Origin: Bacillus sp. T3
GTDB lineage: Bacteria > Bacillota > Bacilli > Bacillales > Cytobacillaceae
Assembly: GCF_033449965.1 (NCBI RefSeq)
Contig: NZ_CP137761.1
Location: forward strand, 3,162,001-3,226,000
Reading direction: 5' to 3'
Length of the DNA stretch: 64,000 bases
Within the stretch, counting starts at the first letter, position 1, and every line of letters begins with the position of its first letter. Below the pieces are notes generated by a model. That model did no database searches, was not told where the DNA came from, and saw nothing but the letters and a program-made list of their open reading frames with translations. Positions 1 to 7,533 of this stretch are shown one piece after another. Made by a program: the position numbers and the translations under genes.

Positions 1-52
1 AAATATAGCATTTTTTTCCCTAAATGTCAATATTCCCAATGGTTTGCATTCC

Positions 53-187
53 CTATTTCATGCGGTCTGGAAGCGTTTGAATCGATAGGACAACACTATC
101 TAATTTTGCTTCAATACGATGCAATAAATAGAGCGTGACCACGATTGGAAATCCAACATCCCTTATGAACGGAATGAATTGCTCCAC
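53..187 (-). CDS. YvrJ family small protein
   Basis: A 44-residue protein on a GTG start (codon 185-187) with a good GGGGAG site just upstream. It reads VEQFIPFIRDVGFP, then a short hydrophobic stretch (IVVTLYLLHRIE), then KLDSVVLSIQTLP, which is the YvrJ family pattern. It is the last gene of a three-gene run with the DUF2922 and DUF1659 genes, a grouping I recognise from other Bacillaceae. The function of the family is unknown. One membrane-associated helix is likely. Confidence 0.8.
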   Translation of the reverse strand: MEQFIPFIRDVGFPIVVTLYLLHRIEAKLDSVVLSIQTLPDRMK

Positions 188-272
188 AATTGTTCTCTCC
201 CCTCATTTGCTTAGTTTCAAAAAGTCAGAGCCGGTATCATGTCTGAAACCGGCCCCAAGATTCTATTCATTA

Positions 273-488
273 CTACAATTCGTAATCCGTCACATTACGA
301 TCAACAACCCGTGCACCACTAACACTAGTTAAAAAGCCATTTCCAGTAAAAAACGCCTGTGAAGTAATGATTGCCTCCATCGCCTGTTTTACGAGAACAG
401 GATCGATTGGCTCCTTGGGATTGTCAATAGATAATCGGCCAGATTTTCCAGTATCCGTTACAAAAAGCAATTCTAATGTTTTTGCCAT
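273..488 (-). CDS. DUF2922 family protein
   Basis: A 71-residue protein starting MAKTLELLFVTDTGK, preceded by an AGGAGGTGA site. This decides the start at 488 rather than an upstream codon. The pattern of hydrophobic strand, GKSGRLSIDNPKEP, a helix (VKQAMEAII) and a final VVDRNVTDYEL matches DUF2922. It lies about 40 bp downstream of the DUF1659 gene on the same strand, so they are probably cotranscribed. Function is unknown. Confidence 0.85.
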   Translation of the reverse strand: MAKTLELLFVTDTGKSGRLSIDNPKEPIDPVLVKQAMEAIITSQAFFTGNGFLTSVSGARVVDRNVTDYEL

Positions 489-527
489 TGTATTCACCTC
501 CTAGCTTTTCATTGATCCAAAATGTTA

Positions 528-746
528 TTATGCAATAACATCTAGGCTGTTATTTCGTTCCAAAGAAATCAGCGGATAAGAACTTAAGCTTGCTATTGCT
601 TGTGAAGCTTGATAAATCTGCTCGACTGTTGCTTCCTTCCGAACATTGTTGAAGCTTTTACTCTTGATGATTGGTTCACCATTACCATCCAAGCCTGTTT
701 CAAAAAACAGGCGGATTCCAGTGTCTTTCAACATTTCCTGTGCCAT
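528..746 (-). CDS. DUF1659 family protein
   Basis: A 72-residue protein starting MAQEMLKDTGIRLFFETG behind an AGGAGGTGAAGG site. The middle (GEPIIKSKSFNNVRKEAT) and the helix (VEQIYQASQAIASL) fit DUF1659. It is the first gene of the small-protein operon with DUF2922 and YvrJ. No function is established for the family. Cytosolic from its composition. Confidence 0.85.
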   Translation of the reverse strand: MAQEMLKDTGIRLFFETGLDGNGEPIIKSKSFNNVRKEATVEQIYQASQAIASLSSYPLISLERNNSLDVIA

Positions 747-996
747 CTTCCTTCACCTCCTTTCACACTTTATATATAAGTGAAAAGAAGAAAAGGACAG
801 GATTAAGTAAAAAGTTTTTCCTCAGTTGCTCAATTTAGGAAAAACTGTGATATTATTTATTTTTAAAAAATGTTTGGCAAAGGTTTTAATTTGGGGAATG
901 TTTGGGAGAAGGACTATATAAACCCATAATATTTTGACAAAGAACATGTCAAAATAAGAACTGTTGCTTCATTCTAACAAAAGGGAGATGGTCTTT
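747..996. other. intergenic region, nothing recognised
   Basis: About 240 bases between the DUF1659 operon (leftward) and the VWA-like gene (rightward). It is AT-rich and must hold the two divergent promoters. There is a TATATA stretch near 770 and a short inverted repeat (TTTTGACA around 932, TGTCAAAA around 948). I could not assign a promoter with confidence. Confidence 0.3.
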
Positions 997-1407
997 TTGA
1001 GATGGCACAAACGTGTTTTATCAATGATTCAAGAACGACAAACGAAGAAGGTTGCCCTCGCTGTGGATACTTCATCCAATCAAGTCAATGCAATTCTAAT
1101 CAATAACATTGTAAAATTATTTGAACAATTAAAGCCTGACACGATCTTAGTTCAAGCTGACTATCAAATACGAAGTATTGAGCCGATTAAATCGGATACA
1201 ATTAAGTATTATAATCACGGGAAAGCCTCCTACACGTTAGTCCTTGAGTGGGCGCAAGCAGAGAATATTGATACACTGTTTTACATTACAGATGTAACTG
1301 GCTTTTTTTACGAAGAAATGGAAAAAGTAAATTATGAAACGTTTTGGCTCGTTCCAAACGATTTTCTTCCAAAGGTACCATTCGGAAAAGCGATAAAAGT
1401 AGCATAA
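997..1407 (+). CDS. VWA-like (DUF2201-type) protein, short form
   Basis: About 136 residues from a TTG at 997 that has GGGAGA eight bases upstream. An ATG at 988 is the alternative. The segment VALAVDTSS followed by a helix (IVKLFEQLKPD) and later DTLFYITDVTGF resembles the C-terminal VWA-like domain of DUF2201 proteins. Those usually carry a long N-terminal metallopeptidase-like region that is absent here. The usual metal-binding DTSGS is changed to DTSSN. The gene may be a free-standing domain or a remnant. Upstream bases do not look coding. Confidence 0.5.
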   Translation: MRWHKRVLSMIQERQTKKVALAVDTSSNQVNAILINNIVKLFEQLKPDTILVQADYQIRSIEPIKSDTIKYYNHGKASYTLVLEWAQAENIDTLFYITDVTGFFYEEMEKVNYETFWLVPNDFLPKVPFGKAIKVA

Positions 1408-1442
1408 TGCATGTTTCATTGTTTTAAATGACTTATTCTAAC

Positions 1443-1477
1443 AAAAAAAGAACCCAAGGTTTTTCACACCTTGGGTT
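1443..1477 (-). terminator. terminator of the Spo0E-like gene
   Basis: Ten-base arms AACCCAAGGT and ACCTTGGGTT around a short loop. The T run lies on the minus-strand side, so it ends leftward transcription from the Spo0E-like gene. It may also serve the VWA-like gene. Confidence 0.7.
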
Positions 1478-1499
1478 GTATGGCAAGATTGGAAATTGA

Positions 1500-1673
1500 T
1501 TATTGTTTAACGTCAATGAGGACCTTTTGAAGCATGAAAATTTTTCTATCCAAATTTTGACTGACTTGAACTACAGAAGGGTCACTTAGATTTTTATTTT
1601 TTGAAAGCTCATACAGTACTTGACGATCCTCATTAATACATCTGTTCAATTCCAGGACTTGGTTTAACATCAT
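1500..1673 (-). CDS. Spo0E-like aspartyl-phosphate phosphatase
   Basis: A 57-residue protein starting MMLNQVLELNRCINEDRQ. It has the family signature SQNLDRKI near residues 39-46, matching the SQxLD motif of Spo0E-like phosphatases. Members remove phosphate from Spo0A~P and so delay sporulation. GGAAG lies six bases before the ATG. Helix, loop, helix with the motif in the second helix is as expected, and the size is typical of the shorter family members. It stands alone, with its own terminator. Confidence 0.85.
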   Translation of the reverse strand: MMLNQVLELNRCINEDRQVLYELSKNKNLSDPSVVQVSQNLDRKIFMLQKVLIDVKQ

Positions 1674-1761
1674 TTTAAACTTCCTTTCAAGATATTAAAT
1701 ATCCCAATGATGACTGATTAAATACGAGGCATTTCATTATGTAATATAGTAAAGTTAATTT

Positions 1762-1779
1762 TGAGCGAACGCTCGTTCA
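1762..1779. promoter_or_regulatory. TetR-type palindrome
   Basis: TGAGCGAACGCTCGTTCA is an 18-base near-palindrome with the general TGAxCGxxCGxTCA layout of TetR-family operators such as fatty-acid regulators. It lies about 90 bases upstream of the Spo0E-like start. No TetR gene is in the window, so the regulator is unknown. Confidence 0.4.
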
Positions 1780-1944
1780 ACGGTTTTTCTAATTTTATAA
1801 TATATAAAATATTCTAAAAATTCAATAAGAAAACTCGAACTTTTTTCTTTTATTTAATTAATTTTAGCGAATCGATATAATAGTCCAAACCCTTCATCAT
1901 CCCTTTCATACACTATTATAATCAAGTGATTGGAGGTGGAAAGA

Positions 1945-2205
1945 TTGGACTTGCTTAAATTGTTAAATGAAAACTACTATATGTTGATTCCTGCCCTATG
2001 GGTTTTGGGATATGCTTTGAAACGCACCCCAAAAGTACCCGATTGGTCCATCATATGGATTATTACTATAGTTTCACTTGGTATAGCAAGTTTTTCCTTT
2101 GGCTTGACAATTAATGCTATTGTCAATGGTATCATTGCAGCTGGTATATCCGTATATGGGCATCAATTGGTAAAACAATCCCTTCCAACGACCACTAAAA
2201 AATAA
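1945..2205 (+). CDS. phage holin family protein (Hol118-like)
   Basis: 86 residues from the TTG at 1945, chosen because GGAGGTGG sits seven bases upstream. Two or three membrane segments are visible: YMLIPALWVLGYALK, then IIWIITIVSLGIASF, then INAIVNGIIAAGISVYGHQLVKQ. The pattern LKRTPKVPDW followed by a GIxAAGxxVYGxQLxKQ end is that of the small holins of the phage A118 type found in many Bacillaceae. No lysin or other phage gene is adjacent, so this is a chromosomal stray or domesticated copy. Confidence 0.7.
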   Translation: MDLLKLLNENYYMLIPALWVLGYALKRTPKVPDWSIIWIITIVSLGIASFSFGLTINAIVNGIIAAGISVYGHQLVKQSLPTTTKK

Positions 2206-2263
2206 TCTATAGCATCCATTTATCCCTATGTTATTAGTTCCATAACATCAAAAAAGAACAAGG

Positions 2264-3523
2264 CTAGACAATTTGCCTTGTTCTTTCTGATTTAGGAAAG
2301 GTTAACATAAACTGAGAGCCTTCGTTAGGTTTGCTTTTTATTTCAATCGACCCATTCAGCGCTCTGACAATACTGTGTACGACCATCATTCCAAGTCCTG
2401 TCCCATTACCTTCGTTAATGAGATAAAATGGCTCACCTAAACGGTTCACTTGTTCATCAGTCATTCCAAAGCCCGTATCGGAAATCTTAATAGTTGTGGA
2501 ATTCTTCCCATCTTCCGTTTCGAATGTAAGAATACCACCTGCAGGCATCGATTCAATACAATTTTTGACCAGGTTGTAAAGACAGCGTTGAACCATTTGT
2601 TTATCTCCAGAAATGTCTCCTGAAGAGTAAAACTTCTTCACAATCTCAACATTATTGGTTCCTATCATAATCGATAGTTCATTCAAAACTTGGGCAAGAC
2701 TACGATGAACATCAAGATCCTCAACCATTTCAATCGATGGTTTAGCAAAGGTGAGATAATTACTAATAACTTCTTCTGCATGATCTAATTCAGAAATCGC
2801 AATTCCGATATAATCTCGTTGACTTTGATCGAGATTACTACCCTCATTTAGAAATTGCATAAAGCCTCTTGCAGATGTTAATGGATTTCTTATTTCATGA
2901 GAAATCGCTGCCCCCATTTGACTGACCGCTTCAATCTTTTTTGTTTTCATCAATTGTTCTCGCATTTTCATATTGCTATGCATGGATTCCAATGAGTAGG
3001 CAATGATCCCAGTTCCTAAAGCAGAAATAACAAAATAGGGGATCCAAATCTCTATACCATACACGACTGGATCAATTACGAATACGATTCCTAAAAAGAT
3101 CATCGAAGAAATAATACTGTAGACAACTGCAATCGAGATTCTATTTTTGCTAGACAGCTTAAGAAAATACGGCTTTGCTAGGAGCAAAAGTGTTGCGGTT
3201 GATAAACTTAACACACAACTAACCCAAAAACCTGTATCAATTCCAATTATTGCTCTAACAATAATGGTAATGATTGCAAATAAAAATCCTGTTCCAAGAT
3301 ACAATCCTCCGATGATTAAAGGGATTAATCTTAAATCAAATCTCACGACTTCATGGAACATTGAAAAGAAAATACATAATAAAATGGCAACGATTCCATA
3401 TACATAAAAAATCGTAAAAGGCCTTTTATAATTCATATTATTTCTTTCAATTGACATTTGTATAAAAAATAGGAGCACTAATAAGAGAGATAAATTAAAA
3501 AATAAGTGTTTTGACATTTCCAT
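2264..3523 (-). CDS. sporulation-type sensor histidine kinase
   Basis: About 419 residues from the ATG at 3523 (GGGTGG eight bases upstream). The first 190 residues form at least five membrane helices like 5TM kinases. The dimerisation and phosphoacceptor region contains SHEIRNPLTSARGFMQFL with the acceptor His. The ATPase domain shows KNCIESMPAGG (N box), ISDTGFGM (G1) and GNGTGLGM (G2). The layout resembles the KinB/KinD group that feeds the Spo0 phosphorelay. No response regulator is adjacent, as is usual for that group. Which kinase it corresponds to cannot be settled here. Confidence 0.8.
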   Translation of the reverse strand: MEMSKHLFFNLSLLLVLLFFIQMSIERNNMNYKRPFTIFYVYGIVAILLCIFFSMFHEVVRFDLRLIPLIIGGLYLGTGFLFAIITIIVRAIIGIDTGFWVSCVLSLSTATLLLLAKPYFLKLSSKNRISIAVVYSIISSMIFLGIVFVIDPVVYGIEIWIPYFVISALGTGIIAYSLESMHSNMKMREQLMKTKKIEAVSQMGAAISHEIRNPLTSARGFMQFLNEGSNLDQSQRDYIGIAISELDHAEEVISNYLTFAKPSIEMVEDLDVHRSLAQVLNELSIMIGTNNVEIVKKFYSSGDISGDKQMVQRCLYNLVKNCIESMPAGGILTFETEDGKNSTTIKISDTGFGMTDEQVNRLGEPFYLINEGNGTGLGMMVVHSIVRALNGSIEIKSKPNEGSQFMLTFPKSERTRQIV

Positions 3524-3707
3524 CGATTTCACCACCCAAGATGTCCAATGTTAAAATTTTAAAAGATTTCCATGAAGTTGGCAATGAGAAATGTTAAATT
3601 TTTGATATTTAGATATAATTTTATTTCTCTATAAAATAATAAAGATTCAGAAATTAACATTTGCTTTTTCTATTTGCTTCCAATTACCTAGATTCATTAT
3701 ATAATAG

Positions 3708-3733
3708 TAATATAGCATTCATATGCTATATTA
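3708..3733. repeat. inverted repeat upstream of CBS gene
   Basis: Perfect 11-base arms TAATATAGCAT and ATGCTATATTA separated by four bases, ending 25 bases before the CBS gene start. It could be an operator or an mRNA leader hairpin. It has no T run, so it is not a standard terminator. Confidence 0.5.
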
Positions 3734-3758
3734 TTTGTGAATTGTTAGGAGTACACTT

Positions 3759-4213
3759 ATGAAAGCCCATCAAATAATGAATAAGCAAGTATTTAAGGTA
3801 AAAGAGGACGATTCCGTTCGGTCTGTTATTGAAAAATTTATTAGTTACCAAATTAGCGGTCTTCCCATCGTTAATGATCGTAATGAAATGGTTGCATATG
3901 TAAGTGACGGCGATATCATGCGATTTATCGGCAAACATCCGGACTATTATATCGATAATATGTATTATTCATTAACAATTAAAGGTGATGACGAGGAATT
4001 TGAAGCCAGAAAGCAAAGATTATTAGATTTAAACGTAATGGAAATTGCTAAGAAAAAAGTCATAACCGTTTCCTCTGAGGAAGAAATTGAAAGTATCGCC
4101 GCCATTCTCGGAAGAAAACAAATTAAAAAGTTCCGGTTGAACGAAACGGGGTATTAGTCGGAATTATTAGTAGAGGCGATGTGATTCGACATTCCTTTAA
4201 ATCTTTACTTTAA
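3759..4213 (+). pseudogene. CBS-domain pair protein, frameshifted as assembled
   Basis: Two CBS motifs, about 150 residues in all. The first is AHQIMNKQVFKVKEDDSVRS to ISGLPIVNDRNEMVAYVSDGDIMRF. The second starts VMEIAKKKVITVSSEEE. The reading frame stops early at 4157. If one A is restored in the run near 4130, it continues as KVPVERNGVLVGIISRGDVIRH to a stop at 4211-4213, completing the second CBS domain. CBS pairs bind adenine nucleotides. The start follows TTAGGAG. The frameshift is probably a sequencing deletion, since the restored tail is a perfect family match. Confidence 0.75.
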
Positions 4214-4237
4214 GGTGTATCTTTTGAACAACATATT

Positions 4238-4270
4238 AAAGGACCTGTCGCATTTTGACAGGTCCTTTTT
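4238..4270. terminator. bidirectional terminator
   Basis: AAAGGACCTGTC and GACAGGTCCTTT arms around CGCATTTT, with an A run on one side and a T run on the other. It sits between the convergent CBS and YitT genes and can end both. Confidence 0.8.
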
Positions 4271-4273
4271 AGG

Positions 4274-5177
4274 TTAGTGTATATCTCTCTTTTTGAATCG
4301 GCCGCCACGGACCTCGGTAATGTCTGCAATGGCCAAAAAGGCTGAGGGGTCGATTTCCTCGACAATTGATTTTAACTTTGATTCTTCAAGCCTTGTAATA
4401 ATGGAGAATACAACCTTCTTGTCATCGCCAGTGAACGCGCCTTCTCCTTTCAAATAAGTGACACCGCGTCCTAGTCGAGCATTTACAACTTCTCCAATTC
4501 TATCCGCCTCATCACTGATAATCCAAACAGATTTAGATTCCTCAAGTCCAGCCACGACGGTATCAATGGCTTTCGTTGCAATAACATATGCTAATAACGA
4601 ATACATCGCTCTTTCCCAGCTAAACACAAACCCTGCGGCACCTATAATAAAGACGTTGATAAACATAATAATTTCACCAACAGAAAATGGGACCTTTTTA
4701 TTGATTAAAATAGCAAGGATTTCAGTTCCATCCAAGGCGCCGCCATTACGAATAACTAAGCCTACACCTACTCCTAAAATCATTCCCCCAAAAACCGTTG
4801 CTAGGAGAATATCATCTGTAAAGGCTGGTACCCGGATGAAAGAGTGTGGTAAAAACGGATAACACGATAATTCCGTAGATAGAGGAGATCGCAAAGGTTT
4901 TCCCAATTTGCTTAAACCCAAGGTAGATAAATGGGAGGTTTAGTAAGAATAGAAAGATTCCTAGTTCCACGCCTGTTAAATGAGATAGCATGATGGAAAT
5001 ACCAGTGATTCCTCCATCAATAACATGGTTTGGAACTAAAAATATTTCTAAACCTGTGGCCATGAGGATTGCTCCAATCGTAATAGCCACTGCACGAAGT
5101 ATCTTTTTCTGAAACGTTAGCTTCCGGTGTTGTGCATTAATGCTTGCAACTTGTGCTACTTTTGTTAATTCTGTCAC
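4274..5177 (-). pseudogene. YitT family membrane protein, frameshifted as assembled
   Basis: The N-terminal part (GTG start at 5177, AAGGAG upstream) has membrane helices with FLVPNHVIDGGITGISIML. The C-terminal part has ILLATVFGGMILGVGVGLVI, GGALDGTEILAI, and a DUF2179 cytosolic domain (GEVVNARLGRGVTYLKGEGA). Together they make one YitT/DUF161-DUF2179 protein of about 300 residues. The frame breaks near 4830. Removing one G from CCGGGTACC restores FHPVPAFTDD and joins the halves. The family's transport role is unknown. Confidence 0.8.
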
Positions 5178-5298
5178 GTAAACACTCCTTTCAATAATAG
5201 CTACTACTTTATTATATCAAAATATCCCATAAATATGGACAAATAACGTCTGACACAGCTCAAGATTGGATAATAGGCACCAATAATCATCATTCCAA

Positions 5299-5332
5299 CA
5301 AAAGCCCACCGCCTTGTGAGCAATGGGCTTTT
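5299..5332 (-). terminator. terminator of the gamma-lyase gene
   Basis: AAAAGCCCA and TGGGCTTTT arms just downstream of the PLP enzyme gene on the minus strand. Confidence 0.65.
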
Positions 5333-5348
5333 ATTGGTAGAACATAAA

Positions 5349-6533
5349 TTATATTTTTTCTAAAGCCCATGCAAGATCATCTTTAATGTCCTCCCATGCC
5401 TCGAGCCCAACAGATAGCCGCAATAGAGAATCCTCGATTCCCATTTTTAATCGTTCTACTCTTGGAATAACGGCATGTGTCATCGAAGCAGGGTGCTGAA
5501 TCAACGTCTCGGCATCCCCGAGACTTACCGCTAATTTTATTAATTTTAATTGATTCATAAAAAATTGTGCTGTTTCTTTTGTTCCTTTTATTGAAAAAGA
5601 CAGCAGTCCGCCTGGCTTCTTCATTTGTTTGCTTGTGATGTGATAGTCTGGATGAGCTTTGTCACCTGGATAGTAGACCGTACTAATTTTAGGATGCTGC
5701 TTTAAGAATTCAAAAATTCTTTCTGTATTTTCACAATGACGGTCTAGCCTTACATGAAGTGTTTTCAAACCACGGAGCAACAGCCATGCGTCAAAGGGCG
5801 ATAGCGTCCCACCAATATCTTTTTGCGTCGTACGGGCAATATGTTCAATAAACTCTTTTTTCCCAACAACGATTCCAGCGACAACATCTCCATGCCCACC
5901 GATATATTTTGTCGCACTATGGATGACCACATCACAGCCTAATCGTAAAGGTTTCTGCAAATATGGAGAACAGAACGTATTGTCAACGACTACTGGAATT
6001 CCTTTTTTGTTGGCAATCTCAGCAACCATTCCCAAGTCAACCAGCTGCATCGTTGGATTGATTGGGGTTTCAATGTAAATACATGCCGTATTCGGTTGTA
6101 TTTCACGTTCAAGCTCTTCCCTTTTATTCATAAGGGAAAAATCATGCTCTATACCGTATTTTCCTTTAAGGATTTGCAAAAGTCCAAAAGTACAACCATA
6201 TACTCCTTTTGAACAGAGGATATGATCACCTGATTTCGTTAAAGCAATCAATACTGCCGACACAGCTGCCATCCCTGAAGCAAATGCCAAGGAGGCTTCA
6301 CCCTCCTCTAATACAGCCATTCGATCTTCAAGAATCTTTACCGTTGGATTTCCCAGACGTGAATATACGAAGCCCGATTCTATACCAGCAAATCTGTTTT
6401 CACCTTGTTCCGCACTTGCGAAGGTAAAGGTCGAAGATTGGTATAGAGGCGGTACTAAACTGTCCTGATGCGCATCTGAAGCATAACCTGCATGCATGAC
6501 CTCTGTTTCAAAACGAACCTTTTTTTCTTCCAT
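5349..6533 (-). CDS. megL: methionine gamma-lyase-like PLP enzyme
   Basis: 394 residues from the ATG at 6533, which follows AGGGGTG. It belongs to the Cys/Met metabolism PLP family: SRLGNPTVKILEDRMAVLE, then ASGMAAVSAVL, then the PLP lysine in HSATKYIGGHGD. The loop VYGCTFGLLQ carries the Cys that marks methionine gamma-lyases, which split methionine to methanethiol, 2-oxobutyrate and ammonia. Cystathionine gamma-lyase or O-acetylhomoserine sulfhydrylase are alternatives. It is monocistronic with its own terminator, and I saw no S-box or T-box leader. Confidence 0.8.
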   Translation of the reverse strand: MEEKKVRFETEVMHAGYASDAHQDSLVPPLYQSSTFTFASAEQGENRFAGIESGFVYSRLGNPTVKILEDRMAVLEEGEASLAFASGMAAVSAVLIALTKSGDHILCSKGVYGCTFGLLQILKGKYGIEHDFSLMNKREELEREIQPNTACIYIETPINPTMQLVDLGMVAEIANKKGIPVVVDNTFCSPYLQKPLRLGCDVVIHSATKYIGGHGDVVAGIVVGKKEFIEHIARTTQKDIGGTLSPFDAWLLLRGLKTLHVRLDRHCENTERIFEFLKQHPKISTVYYPGDKAHPDYHITSKQMKKPGGLLSFSIKGTKETAQFFMNQLKLIKLAVSLGDAETLIQHPASMTHAVIPRVERLKMGIEDSLLRLSVGLEAWEDIKDDLAWALEKI

Positions 6534-6622
6534 TATAGGCACCCCTTTAGTCATTCCTTACAACTAGGCCTTTACCTATAATATATGTCGTTCCGTTCAT
6601 TTTGGAATGCCTATCATTTAAA

Positions 6623-7324
6623 TCAATCTTCTTTTTTCAATTCAATCACGAGAAAGTGCGACATTTCGTTCGCGGTTATCGTAATGTCCTCTTCGACGAT
6701 TTCTAGAGCGTCTCTTGTATTTAAATCAATTTGGTTGATTGTGGATTGGCCTTCGATTTGAACTAAATACGCTTGTCTTCCTTCACTTACAGAAAAAGAA
6801 ATTTCTTTCGCTTGTTCAAGCTCTAATGAGTATATATTTGCATCCTGATTGATTTTAATCGGTGCTGGACCAGTTTTGCTCGAAACCATGTGCAACCACG
6901 TATTTATTCGGTCATCCCATTTAAATTGGAAATCTCCGTAATTAGGAGTATAACCGGCTTGATCAGGCAGAATCCAAATTTGCAAAAATCTTAACGTCTT
7001 TTCACCCAGATTATATTCACTGTGATGTACACCAGTACCTGCACTCATATATTGAACATGCCCGCGTGTAATCGACTTATTGTTTCCCATACTATCACCG
7101 TGGGTCAATTGACCATCGATAACATAGGAGATAATCTCCATATCCTTATGTGGATGCAACCCAAATCCCTTGCCCGCTTCTACAAGGTCATCATTAATGA
7201 CACGAAGCTTACCAAAATTCATATTTTTGGGATTATAGTAGTCAGCAAACGAAAAATGAAATATACTTTTCAACCAACCATGATTACCCCTGCCCATATT
7301 TTTATTATCTAATTTTTTCAACAT
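6623..7324 (-). CDS. pirin family protein
   Basis: 233 residues from MLKKLDNKNMG (GGGGAGAAGG upstream). The N-terminal cupin shows FGLHPHKDMEIISYVIDG and later GTGVHHSEYN. These give the His/His/His/Glu metal site of pirins such as YhhW, which can have quercetinase-like activity. The C-terminal half is a second, degenerate cupin. It is a single gene with no clear partner. The physiological substrate is unknown. Confidence 0.85.
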   Translation of the reverse strand: MLKKLDNKNMGRGNHGWLKSIFHFSFADYYNPKNMNFGKLRVINDDLVEAGKGFGLHPHKDMEIISYVIDGQLTHGDSMGNNKSITRGHVQYMSAGTGVHHSEYNLGEKTLRFLQIWILPDQAGYTPNYGDFQFKWDDRINTWLHMVSSKTGPAPIKINQDANIYSLELEQAKEISFSVSEGRQAYLVQIEGQSTINQIDLNTRDALEIVEEDITITANEMSHFLVIELKKED

Positions 7325-7533
7325 TAGCCTTCTCCCCTTTTGTTTATGATTCAGCAATTTATTTTTCATTATGAATGAAATACTTAACATTTATTCTTTT
7401 ATAACCATTTATCATTAATTAAAATATCTCGAATCTGAGATAATTATAAAAGAATCATCACTTTTTGTCAATATAATGACAATTGCCGGATCCATCTAAT
7501 TGCAATGGCACCCGGCAAATTTCTCACAATCTC

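Noticed and set aside
1945..2205. Prophage signal from the holin-like gene
   Set aside because: No other phage genes, integrase or attachment repeats nearby. Such stray holin-family genes are common in Bacillus chromosomes.
3759..4213. True gene decay as the cause of the many broken genes
   Set aside because: Every broken gene is otherwise well conserved and repaired by one base, and the indels fall in homopolymers or CCGG contexts. Decay would also show internal stops and substitutions.
7492..7519. TTGCCGG/CCGGCAA hairpin after the MacB-type gene as a terminator
   Set aside because: The arms match but no T run follows on the minus strand, so I did not list it.
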